From contig JBKQTH010000350.1 of assembly GCA_052143275.1 (NCBI GenBank), positions 1-41,300 on the forward strand: a stretch of 41,300 nt of DNA, read 5' to 3'. The stretch comes from JAJPKE01 sp052143275. Its GTDB lineage: Bacteria; Chloroflexota; Ktedonobacteria; Ktedonobacterales; JADMIN01. This document shows, piece by piece, positions 16,120-24,468 of this stretch (the stretch's first letter is position 1; every line of letters begins with the position of its first letter). Both the position numbers and the translations under genes were made by a program. The notes under the pieces were generated by a model that saw nothing but the letters and a program-made list of their open reading frames with translations, made no database searches and was not told the DNA's origin.

Positions 16120-16885
16120 CGGTGTCAAGCTGAGTTGTATCCTGGGCGGGCCGCCAGCCGCGTTGCCTCCAAATCTCGTAGAGCGCGACCGAGCCCGCGA
16201 CTGCGGCATTCAACGACCCAATATGCCCACGCATAGGGATACTCACCAGCAGGTCACAGTGGTCGCGGACCAGCCGGCTGATCCCTTTTCCCTCGTTGCC
16301 GACCACAAGCGCGATTGGCCCGGTCAGATTGGCCCGGTCGTACGTCAATTCGGCCTCTCCAGCCAGCCCAATACACCAGACCCCACGCTTCTTGAGGTCG
16401 TCAACGGTCCTGGTGGTGTTGGTGACCCGTGCGACCGGCAGAAACTCTACCGCGCCGGCCGAAGTCTTATCCACAGCCGGAGTGAGCCCAGCGGCCCGGT
16501 GCTCCGGAATAATGACGCCATGCGCCCCGACCACTTCTGCGGTGCGAATCAAGGAACCCAGATTCGCTACGTCCTGAATGGCATCGAGAACGAGGATCAG
16601 CGGGTCCTCGCCCAGATCCTGAGCACGCCGAAATATGTCGTCTACCTCGGCATACTGGCGCGGCAGAGTCACGGCCATCACTCCCTGGTGATTGGCATTG
16701 TGAGTCAAATCATCGAGGTGACGGCGTGAAGTCGTTTCTACCGGCACTCCTACTCGCTGTGCCTGGTCCAGTACCTGGCCAAGCGCTGGATCACGTGGAC
16801 CCTGTGCTACCAGTATACGCTGGACACGCCGGCGTGAGCGTAATGCCTCCAGGACGGGGTAGCGTCCCCAGATATAGTCAGCCAT
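16112..16885 (-). CDS. rlmB: 23S rRNA 2'-O-ribose methyltransferase, TrmH/SpoU family (RlmB)
   Basis: 257 residues. An N-terminal substrate-binding domain (IWGRYPVLEALRS ... VPVETTSRRHLDDLT) is followed by the knotted SPOUT domain with its three motifs: DAIQDVANLGSLIRTAEVVGA, GNEGKGISRLVRDHCD and IPMRGHIGSLNAAVAGSVAL. RlmB methylates the ribose of G2251 in 23S rRNA in E. coli; the close TrmH paralogues act on tRNA, so the exact target is inferred. It follows cysS on the same strand, a common arrangement in Gram-positive bacteria (cysS followed by a TrmH-family gene). Confidence 0.9.
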   Translation of the reverse strand: MADYIWGRYPVLEALRSRRRVQRILVAQGPRDPALGQVLDQAQRVGVPVETTSRRHLDDLTHNANHQGVMAVTLPRQYAEVDDIFRRAQDLGEDPLILVLDAIQDVANLGSLIRTAEVVGAHGVIIPEHRAAGLTPAVDKTSAGAVEFLPVARVTNTTRTVDDLKKRGVWCIGLAGEAELTYDRANLTGPIALVVGNEGKGISRLVRDHCDLLVSIPMRGHIGSLNAAVAGSVALYEIWRQRGWRPAQDTTQLDTVT

Positions 16886-16946
16886 GTGTCTACCATCTCA
16901 TTTCAAATTTTCGAGGCAGCCGCTCTCTCGTGACCCGGGAGCATAA

Positions 16947-16963
16947 GCACCCTCAGAGGGTGC
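16947..16963 (-). terminator. short hairpin after cysS
   Basis: GCACCCTC-A-GAGGGTGC begins 3 nt after the cysS stop. Only TT follows, so it would be at most a partial terminator between cysS and rlmB. Confidence 0.35.
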
Positions 16964-16966
16964 GCG

Positions 16967-18460
16967 TCACTGGCGAAACTCCCAGGTTGCGCCCTGTGGT
17001 GTGTCTTTGACGATCACCATGTACTCGTCTTCTAACGTTTTGCGAATGCGATCCGCCTCAGCCCAGTTGCGGGCGGCACGCGCCTCACCCCGCTGCGCCA
17101 CCAGGGCCTCGATCTCGGCCACTTGCGTAGCGGAGAGCAAGCTGCCCCGGACTTCGAAGCGAGGGTTTTCCAGTGCGATTCCAAGAACCGAGGTGACCTC
17201 AGAGAACTGTTCCAGCGCCTGCCGCAACGCTCTCTGCACCGGCGATGAACCGGTCTCGCTACCCAGCGCATTGGCGTAGTCGTTGATCCGGTGCGCCATC
17301 TCGTCGATGGCGCTCAGCGCACGCGACGTATTGAAATCGTCATCCATTCCGGCGATGAACTCACCTTTGGCCGCAACTAACTGCCACTGCAGACGGACTT
17401 CGGCGTCGGTGTTGGTCTCGCCAGCGCTGCCCGGAGCGGGGTCCCTCCAGTCGATCAACCGCAAGAGGGTGCTGCGGGTCTGTTCCCACCGGCGCCACCG
17501 CGCCACCGAAGCGCGTAGTTGATCCATTGAGAAGACCAGATTAGCCCGATATTGCTGTCCGAGCAGATAGAGTCTCAGAGCTGGGGCCGGTACGGTACCG
17601 TCCTCCAGTACCGAGCGGATGGTGATGAACGTCCCCGAGTGAGCCATCTTCTCCTGATCGGCGGCCTCATCCTCGGCCGGCAGGCTCAGCATGCCGGTGT
17701 GCACCCAGTAGCGCACAAATGGCGTCTTACCGGTAAGGCTCTCGGTCTGGGCAATTTCATTCTCGTGATGTGGGAAGATGAGATCGGCGCCGCCGCCGTG
17801 AATCTCTATCTGGTCGCCCAGGGTTTCCTTGATCATCGTCGAGCACTCGATGTGCCAGCCGGGACGTCCCTTACCCCAGGGACTCTCCCACCAAGGCTCG
17901 CCCGGTTTGGCTGATTTCCAAAGCGCGAAGTCACGTGGATCATGCTTGCGCTCGTCAGGCTCAATGCGCGCCCCTGCCAGCATTGCGTCCGGTGTACGGC
18001 CGGAAAGCTTGCCATAGTCAGGGAAACTGGGCACCGAGAAGTAGACATCGCCATCCACGGCGTAGGCGTGTCCCTTTTCAATAAGTTCGGCAACGAACTG
18101 AATGATCTCGGGTATGAAGTCGGTGACATAGGTAAAGATATCCGCGCGCCTCACCGCAATTCGATCCATGTCACGGAAGTACGAGTCGGTGTAGCGGCGG
18201 GCCGCTTCCGAGGGTGGAACTCCATCCCGTATGCCCGCGGCTATGATCTTGTCATCAATGTCAGTGAAATTCTGGACATAGGTGACGGAGTAGCCCTGGT
18301 ACTCCAGATACCGTCGCACTGTATCATTCACGACGAAGAGCCGCGCATGACCAAGATGCGGCTCGTTCTTGGGCGTTAGTCCGCAGACATAGAACTTCAC
18401 TGGAAGTTGCTCTGTCCTGAAGGTTTCTTTACGGCGAGTCTCGGTGTTGTATATCTGCAT
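16967..18460 (-). CDS. cysS: cysteinyl-tRNA synthetase
   Basis: 497 residues from the ATG at 18460; a longer frame would need a TTG start at 18484. It charges tRNA-Cys. The class I motifs are YVCGLTPKNEPHLGHARLF (HIGH region and first zinc ligand Cys), the FTDIDDKI strand, the zinc ligands in HIECSTM and FPHHENEIAQTE, and the KMSKS loop, here written KMAHSGTFITI. The loop is one residue shorter than usual and has His in place of the second Lys. The C-terminal DALR-type helical domain and the QRGEARAARNWAEADRIR segment are normal. It forms a unit with rlmB. Confidence 0.92.
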   Translation of the reverse strand: MQIYNTETRRKETFRTEQLPVKFYVCGLTPKNEPHLGHARLFVVNDTVRRYLEYQGYSVTYVQNFTDIDDKIIAAGIRDGVPPSEAARRYTDSYFRDMDRIAVRRADIFTYVTDFIPEIIQFVAELIEKGHAYAVDGDVYFSVPSFPDYGKLSGRTPDAMLAGARIEPDERKHDPRDFALWKSAKPGEPWWESPWGKGRPGWHIECSTMIKETLGDQIEIHGGGADLIFPHHENEIAQTESLTGKTPFVRYWVHTGMLSLPAEDEAADQEKMAHSGTFITIRSVLEDGTVPAPALRLYLLGQQYRANLVFSMDQLRASVARWRRWEQTRSTLLRLIDWRDPAPGSAGETNTDAEVRLQWQLVAAKGEFIAGMDDDFNTSRALSAIDEMAHRINDYANALGSETGSSPVQRALRQALEQFSEVTSVLGIALENPRFEVRGSLLSATQVAEIEALVAQRGEARAARNWAEADRIRKTLEDEYMVIVKDTPQGATWEFRQ

Positions 18461-18898
18461 AGCGTAGGGCGCACCTTTCCGCAATCATGGCACATCATAG
18501 CACGCTTGGAACGATCTCGCCCGCGGCACGGGTTCTCTCTCGGCTTTATTGATCCAAGAAAGCCTATCGGCAGCGGGCGCAGATACAGGTGTACCATAGA
18601 CCACCGGTGCGGTGCTGAGGCAGAGATGTGGTTGGGGGCACAGCCAAAGACGCCGGACGGCAGACAGCCGATCTGGATATTGCGGTGTGGCGAATTTGGC
18701 TTGATGACATACTATTTCTGACCGAGTCCCTAACTATGGGGCGCACCAACAGCCCATAACATTATCGCCCGAAGGCGATGGCATCGTCAACCAGGGGCGA
18801 CCGCGGCGGTAGTGGGCTATACTGATCAGCATCCGGGGCTGGTCACCGGCTCCGGTGTGGCTTACGTATCTTGGGAATCAATGAGAGGTGACTCTATA
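18461..18898. other. divergent intergenic region cysS / queC with two hairpins
   Basis: No convincing gene. Upstream of queC are two consecutive hairpins: TATGGG/CCCATA (18735-18740 with 18753-18758) and ATCGCC-CGAA-GGCGAT (18764-18779), neither followed by a T-run. A plus-strand TATACT at 18818-18823 could be the queC -10 box, giving a leader of about 70 nt. I could not fit a preQ1 riboswitch, nor a T-box on the cysS side. Confidence 0.3.
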
Positions 18899-19633
18899 AT
18901 GAGCGATAAATTACTAGCAGGACGGCAGCTACCTGCGGCTGCGGTCGTGCTCCTTAGCGGAGGGCTGGATTCGACCACGACGCTGGCAATTGCCAGGCAC
19001 GAAGGGTTTGCCGTCTACGCACTGTCGTTCCGCTATGGCCAAAGGCATCAGGCGGAGCTGGAGGCCGCCCGCAGGATAGCCTCGACCTTTGGCGTAGCCG
19101 AGCATGTCATTCTCGATATCGACCTACGGACCTTTGGAGGCTCGGCACTCACGACCGACGATATATCGGTACCCAAGGACCGTCAATTGGCCGCTATGGC
19201 GTCGGGTGAGATACCCGTGACCTATGTGCCGGCGCGCAACACGATCTTTCTGTCCTTTGCGCTGGCCTGGGCCGAGGTCCTGCGAGCCAATGATATCTTC
19301 ATTGGAGTAAACGTCCAGGACAGCAGCGGCTATCCTGATTGCCGCCCGGCCTTTATACGCGCCTATGAGCAGATGGCGCAGCTGGCGACCAAGGTAGGCG
19401 TCGAAGGAAGTGGGCAGCTCCGGATTCATACGCCCCTTATCGAGCTGTCCAAGGCCCAGATCATCCAGAGGGGAATAGAACTTGGCGTGGACTACAGTCT
19501 GACACTCTCCTGCTACGACCCCTCTCCCGCTGGCGAAGCCTGTGGGCATTGCGACGCTTGCCTGCTACGCCTCAAGGGGTTCGCCGAATTCGGGATGCGA
19601 GATCCGGCTAGCTACATCTCTTCGCCGGTCTGA
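18899..19633 (+). CDS. queC: 7-cyano-7-deazaguanine synthase QueC
   Basis: 244 residues from the ATG at 18899, with GAGAGGTGA upstream. QueC converts 7-carboxy-7-deazaguanine to preQ0 using ATP and ammonia, in the queuosine pathway. It shows the PP-loop VVLLSGGLDSTTTLA near the N-terminus, the SFRYGQRHQAELEAA segment, VPARNTIFLSFALAWAEV, NVQDSSGYPDCRPAFI, and the C-terminal zinc site SCYDPSPAGEACGHCDACLLR with four cysteines. No other queuosine gene (queD, queE, queF) is in the window. Confidence 0.95.
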   Translation: MSDKLLAGRQLPAAAVVLLSGGLDSTTTLAIARHEGFAVYALSFRYGQRHQAELEAARRIASTFGVAEHVILDIDLRTFGGSALTTDDISVPKDRQLAAMASGEIPVTYVPARNTIFLSFALAWAEVLRANDIFIGVNVQDSSGYPDCRPAFIRAYEQMAQLATKVGVEGSGQLRIHTPLIELSKAQIIQRGIELGVDYSLTLSCYDPSPAGEACGHCDACLLRLKGFAEFGMRDPASYISSPV

Positions 19634-19698
19634 TGGTAAGCAGGCGCGCAATTCTCGCATTTTGGATGTCTACACTATGATGATAGATAGTAAGTACA

Positions 19699-19720
19699 TA
19701 TAATACAGCCGTGTCACGGC
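19699..19720 (+). promoter_or_regulatory. consensus -10 box with adjacent palindrome before a GNAT gene
   Basis: A perfect TATAAT (19699-19704; weak -35) is followed at once by GCCGTG-T-CACGGC (19708-19720), a 6-bp-arm palindrome that would overlap the transcription start. It looks like a promoter with a repressor operator. Confidence 0.4.
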
Positions 19721-19744
19721 AGTGTAATGAGAGAGAGGTCGCCT

Positions 19745-20596
19745 ATGCCATCAGAGCTGCTTTTACGGCAGGCGCGCGCCGTCGAGCAGGCGTGGAGCAT
19801 GGCCTGGGTCTCACTGAGCGCCGTGGTTACAGAACCTCGCACCGTTGCCGAGGACACTCCAGAATGGGTGCGTGTCTATACACCTGGTGCGCGGGAGATG
19901 CTGCTCAACATTGTTCTCCGCTACAGGCTGGCGGCACCGGTAACCATAGGAGACATCGAGCGTGTGATTCGACCTTATCGTCAATACCGGCTGCCATTCC
20001 AGTGGTGGTTCACTCTGGGAACGGAACCGGCGGGACTACGCGACTGCCTACAGGAGATTGGGATGCAGACCTGGGGCGGCACGACGTCGATGACGCTCTC
20101 ACTCGCGGGATGGGAACCAGCCTATCCGAATGCACCTAGTGGCGGTTGCGTCCTGCACCACGCTCTTTCACCGCAGGAGGCCGACGCCGCACTGCAAATC
20201 ATCTGCGCGGTGTACTTTCTTCCACGCGAGCCGATGGCGCGCTGGACCACCCTGAATCCAGCGACCCAAATCTACGTCGCCTGGGTAAATAGCCGACCTG
20301 CTGCTGCGTTGACTACTGTACGCCACGAAGGTGTCGTCGGTATCTACCATGTAGCAACGCTACCTTTTGCGCGCCGCCAGGGTATCGCCGGCAATTTGCT
20401 GATCGTTGCCTTACGAGAAGCCATCCAGGCTGGGTGCACTACAGCCGCCCTCACCGCCACTCCCGAGGCGCGACATCTCTACGAACAGTTGGGGTTTACT
20501 CGCTGTGGCCTGCTCGAGCAATGGGTTCCGGGGCCGGCGCTCACTCGCTCGCTGGTGTATGGGCCCTCGCCAATGCCGGAGCAAGGTGTATCCTAG
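19745..20596 (+). CDS. GNAT-family N-acetyltransferase
   Basis: 283 residues from the ATG at 19745, chosen because AGAGAGG lies 6-7 nt upstream. The C-terminal half carries the GNAT acetyl-CoA site: YHVATLPFARRQGIAGNLL (beta4-alpha3 with the R-x-x-G-x-A pyrophosphate loop), then ALTATPEARHLYEQLGF. The N-terminal half (YRLPFQWWFTLGTEP, GMQTWGGTTSM) looks like a degenerate second GNAT-like domain. The substrate is unknown. It follows queC and precedes the CoA-transferase genes on the same strand but has its own promoter. Confidence 0.82.
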   Translation: MPSELLLRQARAVEQAWSMAWVSLSAVVTEPRTVAEDTPEWVRVYTPGAREMLLNIVLRYRLAAPVTIGDIERVIRPYRQYRLPFQWWFTLGTEPAGLRDCLQEIGMQTWGGTTSMTLSLAGWEPAYPNAPSGGCVLHHALSPQEADAALQIICAVYFLPREPMARWTTLNPATQIYVAWVNSRPAAALTTVRHEGVVGIYHVATLPFARRQGIAGNLLIVALREAIQAGCTTAALTATPEARHLYEQLGFTRCGLLEQWVPGPALTRSLVYGPSPMPEQGVS

Positions 20597-20673
20597 AGGT
20601 CCGAGAGATCCTGTCAGCGTGTCGAAGGTTGTCTCTGGATTCCTGGAAGTGGTGGGTAAAGGAGCACGGTAAA

Positions 20674-21591
20674 GTGAGCAACAAGCTGCTCGATATGCGA
20701 GAGGCTATCGACCGCTATATACCTGACGGCAGCAGTGTGGCGATCGGATTGGCGCTGGAGCCGCTGATTCCTTTTGCCGCCGGACACGAGATTATTCGCC
20801 AGCGCAAGCGCGATCTTACTTTGATTGGTCCTATCTCCGATATTCTCTTTGATGAACTGATCGGCGCCGGCTGCGCGAGGAGCATCATCGCTGCCTGGGT
20901 AGGCAATGTCAGTGAAGGTTTGGGTTACTGCTATCGTAGAGCTACCGAAACGGAGCTTCCCCATCCCATTGCGGTCGAGGATCACAGCAACTACAGTATT
21001 GGTCTAGCTCTTCTGGCCGGCGCACTTGGAGCGCCGTATATTCCCACGCATTCACTGCTCGGCAGCGACATTTCGCGGCACCATCCTCATCTAAAGCTAC
21101 TACCATCTCCGCTGGATGGACAACCTCATCTCCTGGTCACTGCCCTCCAGCCGGACGTGGCGGTCATCCATGTACAGCGTGCGGATGCCGAGGGGCGTGC
21201 CCACGCTTGGGGAGGCCTAGGAGTATGCGAAGAGGCCGCCCTGGCAGCGCGCGGGGTTATTTACACCGCTGAGGAGATTGTGCCGGAGGAGGTGATACAG
21301 AGTGACCCCAATCGGGTGTTGGCCCCGGCGTTCAAGACGCTGGCCGTCGTACACGCTCCGGGCGGCGCCCATCCGTCACCAGTGCAAGGATATTATAATC
21401 GCGATCACCAGGCTTTTAGCGAGTATCATCTGCGCTCGCGTACCCAGGCGGACTTTGATGCCTGGCTCAAAGAATGGGTCTATGATCGGCGAGACCGTAA
21501 GGCCTACCTGGATCACCTGGGAGCGGAGCGCTGGGCTGGCCTGCTGCCGAGCCGCCAGCATCTGGCTGCGCCAGTGAGCTATGGCTATTGA
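20674..21591 (+). CDS. CoA-transferase family I, subunit A (GctA/CatI-like)
   Basis: 305 residues from a GTG at 20674 preceded by AAGGAG; the frame extends further upstream, but that part is antisense-like to the GNAT gene. The sequence matches the alpha subunit of glutaconate/3-oxoadipate CoA-transferases: DGSSVAIGLALEPLIPFAAGHEIIRQ, LTLIGPISDILFDELIGAG, HLLVTALQPDVAVIHVQRADAEG. The enzyme moves CoA from an acyl-CoA donor to a free acid. Its partner is the next gene. With the hydratase and thiolase behind it, a role in activating 3-oxoadipate or a similar diacid is likely. Confidence 0.85.
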   Translation: MSNKLLDMREAIDRYIPDGSSVAIGLALEPLIPFAAGHEIIRQRKRDLTLIGPISDILFDELIGAGCARSIIAAWVGNVSEGLGYCYRRATETELPHPIAVEDHSNYSIGLALLAGALGAPYIPTHSLLGSDISRHHPHLKLLPSPLDGQPHLLVTALQPDVAVIHVQRADAEGRAHAWGGLGVCEEAALAARGVIYTAEEIVPEEVIQSDPNRVLAPAFKTLAVVHAPGGAHPSPVQGYYNRDHQAFSEYHLRSRTQADFDAWLKEWVYDRRDRKAYLDHLGAERWAGLLPSRQHLAAPVSYGY

Positions 21592-21620
21592 CGACGCAAC
21601 GCAAAAGGAAGAGCGGAGAC

Positions 21621-22406
21621 ATGACAAACATGGCAAGCTCAGATCAACCGGCCTATACCCCCTCGGAATTGATGGTGGTTTGCGCTGCGCGTCAGATACG
21701 GGACGGCGAGATTGTCTTCGTGGGCATGCGCCTACCCCTTCTGGCCTTCGCGCTGGCGAAGCGCACACATGCTCCAAGTGCTATCGGTCTGTTTGAGAAT
21801 GGATTGGTGCGCAATACTCCTGCGAGTGACCTCTTGTTGACCATGGGCGACTCACCCAATATCCTGGGGGCCGAGTGGGCAGGCCGGACGGTTAGTCTCA
21901 TGGGTCTTTTGGCACAAGGCTGTGTGCAGCTCGGCTTCGTCGGCGGCGCCGAAGTGGATCGCTACGGCAATCTCAACACCTCGTATGTGGGCAACCCGCA
22001 GCATCCGGAGGTGAAGCTTCCGGGTAGTGGTGGAGCTGCGGATATTGCCTCGCTCGCGGGCCGGTTGGTCATCATTATGGAGCATTCGCTGCGGCGCTTT
22101 CCCCGGCGAGTCACCTACATTACCAGCCCAGGCTACGGAGATGGCGGCAACTGGCGCGAAGAGGTCGGTCTGCCGCGCGGCGGTCCAGCGGCGGCCATAA
22201 CTACCCGGGCGGTTCTAGGCTTTCGTGACGGTACACATGAGATGGAGCTGCGCTCCTGGCACCCTGGCAGCAGCGTCCAGGATGTGCGCGCTCACACGGG
22301 CTGGGAGTTGGCGGTCGCTCATGACGCCACCGAGACCAGTGGCCCTACTGAAGGTGAGCTCCGCATCATTCGCGAATGCGATCCACAGGGCTTCTGGACG
22401 CGGTGA
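21621..22406 (+). CDS. CoA-transferase family I, subunit B (GctB/CatJ-like)
   Basis: 261 residues from the ATG at 21621 (AAGGA upstream), 29 nt after subunit A; a TTG overlapping the subunit A stop at 21588 is possible. The beta subunit carries the catalytic glutamate, which forms the glutamyl-CoA thioester, in the E-N-G motif; here it appears as IGLFENGLV. FVGGAEVDRYGNLNTS and LPGSGGAADIASLA are typical glycine-rich family segments. It forms a heteromeric enzyme with the preceding gene. Family substrates include glutaconate, 3-oxoadipate and steroid-derived acids, so the substrate is inferred only from the neighbours. Confidence 0.85.
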   Translation: MTNMASSDQPAYTPSELMVVCAARQIRDGEIVFVGMRLPLLAFALAKRTHAPSAIGLFENGLVRNTPASDLLLTMGDSPNILGAEWAGRTVSLMGLLAQGCVQLGFVGGAEVDRYGNLNTSYVGNPQHPEVKLPGSGGAADIASLAGRLVIIMEHSLRRFPRRVTYITSPGYGDGGNWREEVGLPRGGPAAAITTRAVLGFRDGTHEMELRSWHPGSSVQDVRAHTGWELAVAHDATETSGPTEGELRIIRECDPQGFWTR

Positions 22407-22470
22407 CTATACTGGTAACAAATGTGTTCTATCCTACTGCTTATTCTCTCTACCTAAAACGGAGGCAAAG

Positions 22471-23259
22471 ATGCCGGATATGATACCGGAGCCGCGCACT
22501 GTCCTGGTTGAGCGTGAGGACCCGATTGCGGTTGTTACCATCAACCGTCCCGACAAGCTGAATGCACTGAATTGGGCCCTGGTCGCCGAGATGGCCGACC
22601 GTCTGGAGGAGCTTGACGCCGACAGTGCTATTCGCTGTATCGTTCTGTGTGGCGCCGGCGACAAGGCCTTTGCTGCCGGTGCGGATATCGCCGAGATGTC
22701 TACCGCCACTGCCATTCAAATGGCGACCGGCGGCTTTGAGAGCTGGGATCGTATCCGCGGTATCAAGAAGCCGATAGTAGCCGCGGTTGGCGGCTTTGCG
22801 CTTGGCGGCGGTAATGAGTTGGCCATGCACGCTGATATGATAGTGGCCAGTGAGAATGCTCAGTTTGGCCAGCCGGAGATTCTTCTGGGCATCATGTGCG
22901 GCGCTGGCGGAACGCAGCGTCTCACCCGCACCATAGGCAAGTACCGAGCGATGGAGCTGTGTCTTACCGGTAAGCGTATTAGTGCATCCCAGGCCCACGA
23001 GTGGGGATTGGTCAATCGTCTGGTGCCCGCCGGACAACATCTGGAGGAGGCCAAAAAGCTGGCTGAAGAGGTCGCGAAGCAGGCCCCAATTGCGGTTCGC
23101 TTTACCAAAGAGGCTATTCTGGCAGCTTTCGAGATGCCGCTGCAGGATGGCCTTACCTACGAGAAGCGCTTATTTGCGCTACTCTTTGCCACCGAAGATC
23201 AGAAAGAGGGAATGCGCGCCTTTATGGCGAAGGAGCAGCCCACGTTCAGAGGCCGGTGA
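22471..23259 (+). CDS. enoyl-CoA hydratase/isomerase family protein
   Basis: 262 residues from the ATG at 22471, with GGAGG 5 nt upstream. Crotonase fold: VVTINRPDKLNALNWALV, the oxyanion-hole segment DKAFAAGADIAEM, and GGFALGGGNELAMHADM and GQPEILLGIMCGAGGTQRL, which supply the two catalytic glutamates used for hydration. It adds water to a trans-2-enoyl-CoA. A TATACT at 22408-22413 might be an internal promoter. The stop is 3 bp from the thiolase start, so the two are translated together. Confidence 0.92.
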   Translation: MPDMIPEPRTVLVEREDPIAVVTINRPDKLNALNWALVAEMADRLEELDADSAIRCIVLCGAGDKAFAAGADIAEMSTATAIQMATGGFESWDRIRGIKKPIVAAVGGFALGGGNELAMHADMIVASENAQFGQPEILLGIMCGAGGTQRLTRTIGKYRAMELCLTGKRISASQAHEWGLVNRLVPAGQHLEEAKKLAEEVAKQAPIAVRFTKEAILAAFEMPLQDGLTYEKRLFALLFATEDQKEGMRAFMAKEQPTFRGR

Positions 23260-23262
23260 TAT

Positions 23263-24468
23263 ATGGAAGAAGCCGTCATACTTTCAGCAGTGCGCACTCC
23301 GGTTGGGCGGTACGCCGGCGCCCTCAAGGATGTGCGCCCGGATGATCTGGCAGCTCTGACCATTGCCGAGGCGGTGCGCCGCTCGGGTGTAGGAGTCGAC
23401 CAGATCGAAGATGTCGTACTTGGATGCGCCAACCAGGCTGGAGAGGACAATCGCAACGTGGCCCGCATGGCTCTACTGCTGGCGGGAATGCCTACCTCAG
23501 TAGGAGGACAGACGGTCAATCGTCTCTGTGGCTCCGGGCTACAGGCGGTGAATAGCGCAGCCCATTCGATACAGGTCGGGGAGGGCAGCTTTTATGTGGC
23601 AGGCGGAGTCGAGAGCATGACCCGCGCTCCCTACGTGCTGGGCAAATCCTCAAGCGCTTTTGCTCGTGGCGAGATGACGCTCCAGGACACCACTCTGGGC
23701 TGGCGTTTTATCAATGCGCGTTTGGCTGAGATGTACTTCCCCTACAGCATGGGCGAAACCGCTGAGAATGTTGCCGAGCGCTACTCTGTGGCTCGCGCTG
23801 AGCAGGATGCCTTTGCCGAGAGAAGCCACCAGCGAGCCATTGCGGCGATAGATGAGGGCAGATTTGTTCCGGAGACCGTCCCGGTCGAGGTGCCCGAGGG
23901 CACCGGTGGAACCAGGCTGGTGTTGGTAGACGAGCAACCACGCCGCGATACCACTCTAGAGAAGCTTTCACGGCTGAAGCCGGTGTTTCGCTCCGGCGGT
24001 TCGGTCACTGCCGGAAATAGCTCGGGTATCAACGATGGGGCAGCCGCGCTAGTTCTCAGCTCGCGTAGAGCGGCGCTGGAGACCGGACTCCATCCGCGAG
24101 CACGTATTGTTAGCTGTGCTGTTGCCGGTGTTGACCCATCCCTGATGGGGCTTGGACCGATCCCTGCAACCCGTAAGGCCCTTGAGCGCGCCGGACTCTC
24201 GGCGGATGAGCTCGATCTTGTCGAGTTAAACGAGGCTTTTGCCGCTCAGGCGCTGGTCTGCATACGCGAGCTTGGCCTGGATCCCGAGCGAGTCAATGTG
24301 AATGGCGGCGCCATAGCCATCGGACACCCCCTGGGCTGTTCCGGCGCTCGACTGATCACAACGCTGCTTTACCAGTTGGAGCGCCTCCACGGTCGCTTTG
24401 GCCTGGCTACCATGTGCATCGGAGTCGGCCAGGGCATCGCGACCGTCATCGAAAGATTGGGGGATTAG
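23263..24468 (+). CDS. thiolase (acetyl-CoA / 3-oxoadipyl-CoA acyltransferase)
   Basis: 401 residues, the normal length. The complete thiolase triad is visible: the nucleophilic Cys in NRLCGSGLQAVNSAAHSI, the His in GGAIAIGHPLGCSGAR, and the second Cys in ATMCIGVGQGIA. VVLGCANQAGEDNRNVAR resembles PcaF/PaaJ-type thiolases, which cut 3-oxoadipyl-CoA to succinyl-CoA and acetyl-CoA; biosynthetic acetoacetyl-CoA thiolase is the alternative. It is the last gene of the CoA-transferase A/B - hydratase - thiolase cluster. Its stop overlaps the convergent membrane-protein gene by 4 bp. Confidence 0.92.
   Translation: MEEAVILSAVRTPVGRYAGALKDVRPDDLAALTIAEAVRRSGVGVDQIEDVVLGCANQAGEDNRNVARMALLLAGMPTSVGGQTVNRLCGSGLQAVNSAAHSIQVGEGSFYVAGGVESMTRAPYVLGKSSSAFARGEMTLQDTTLGWRFINARLAEMYFPYSMGETAENVAERYSVARAEQDAFAERSHQRAIAAIDEGRFVPETVPVEVPEGTGGTRLVLVDEQPRRDTTLEKLSRLKPVFRSGGSVTAGNSSGINDGAAALVLSSRRAALETGLHPRARIVSCAVAGVDPSLMGLGPIPATRKALERAGLSADELDLVELNEAFAAQALVCIRELGLDPERVNVNGGAIAIGHPLGCSGARLITTLLYQLERLHGRFGLATMCIGVGQGIATVIERLGD

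Noticed and set aside
18461..18620. T-box leader before cysS
   Set aside because: A CGTGCCGCGG-like stretch recalls the T-box core but the GGTGGNACCGCG sequence, specifier loop and a terminator with a T-run are absent.
18407..18721. 104-codon plus-strand ORF overlapping the cysS start
   Set aside because: It overlaps a solid gene on the other strand and has no family resemblance; a possible 31-codon internal start is too weak to call.
18735..18898. preQ1 riboswitch before queC
   Set aside because: Two hairpins are present, but none of the short preQ1-I or preQ1-II consensus patterns could be matched.
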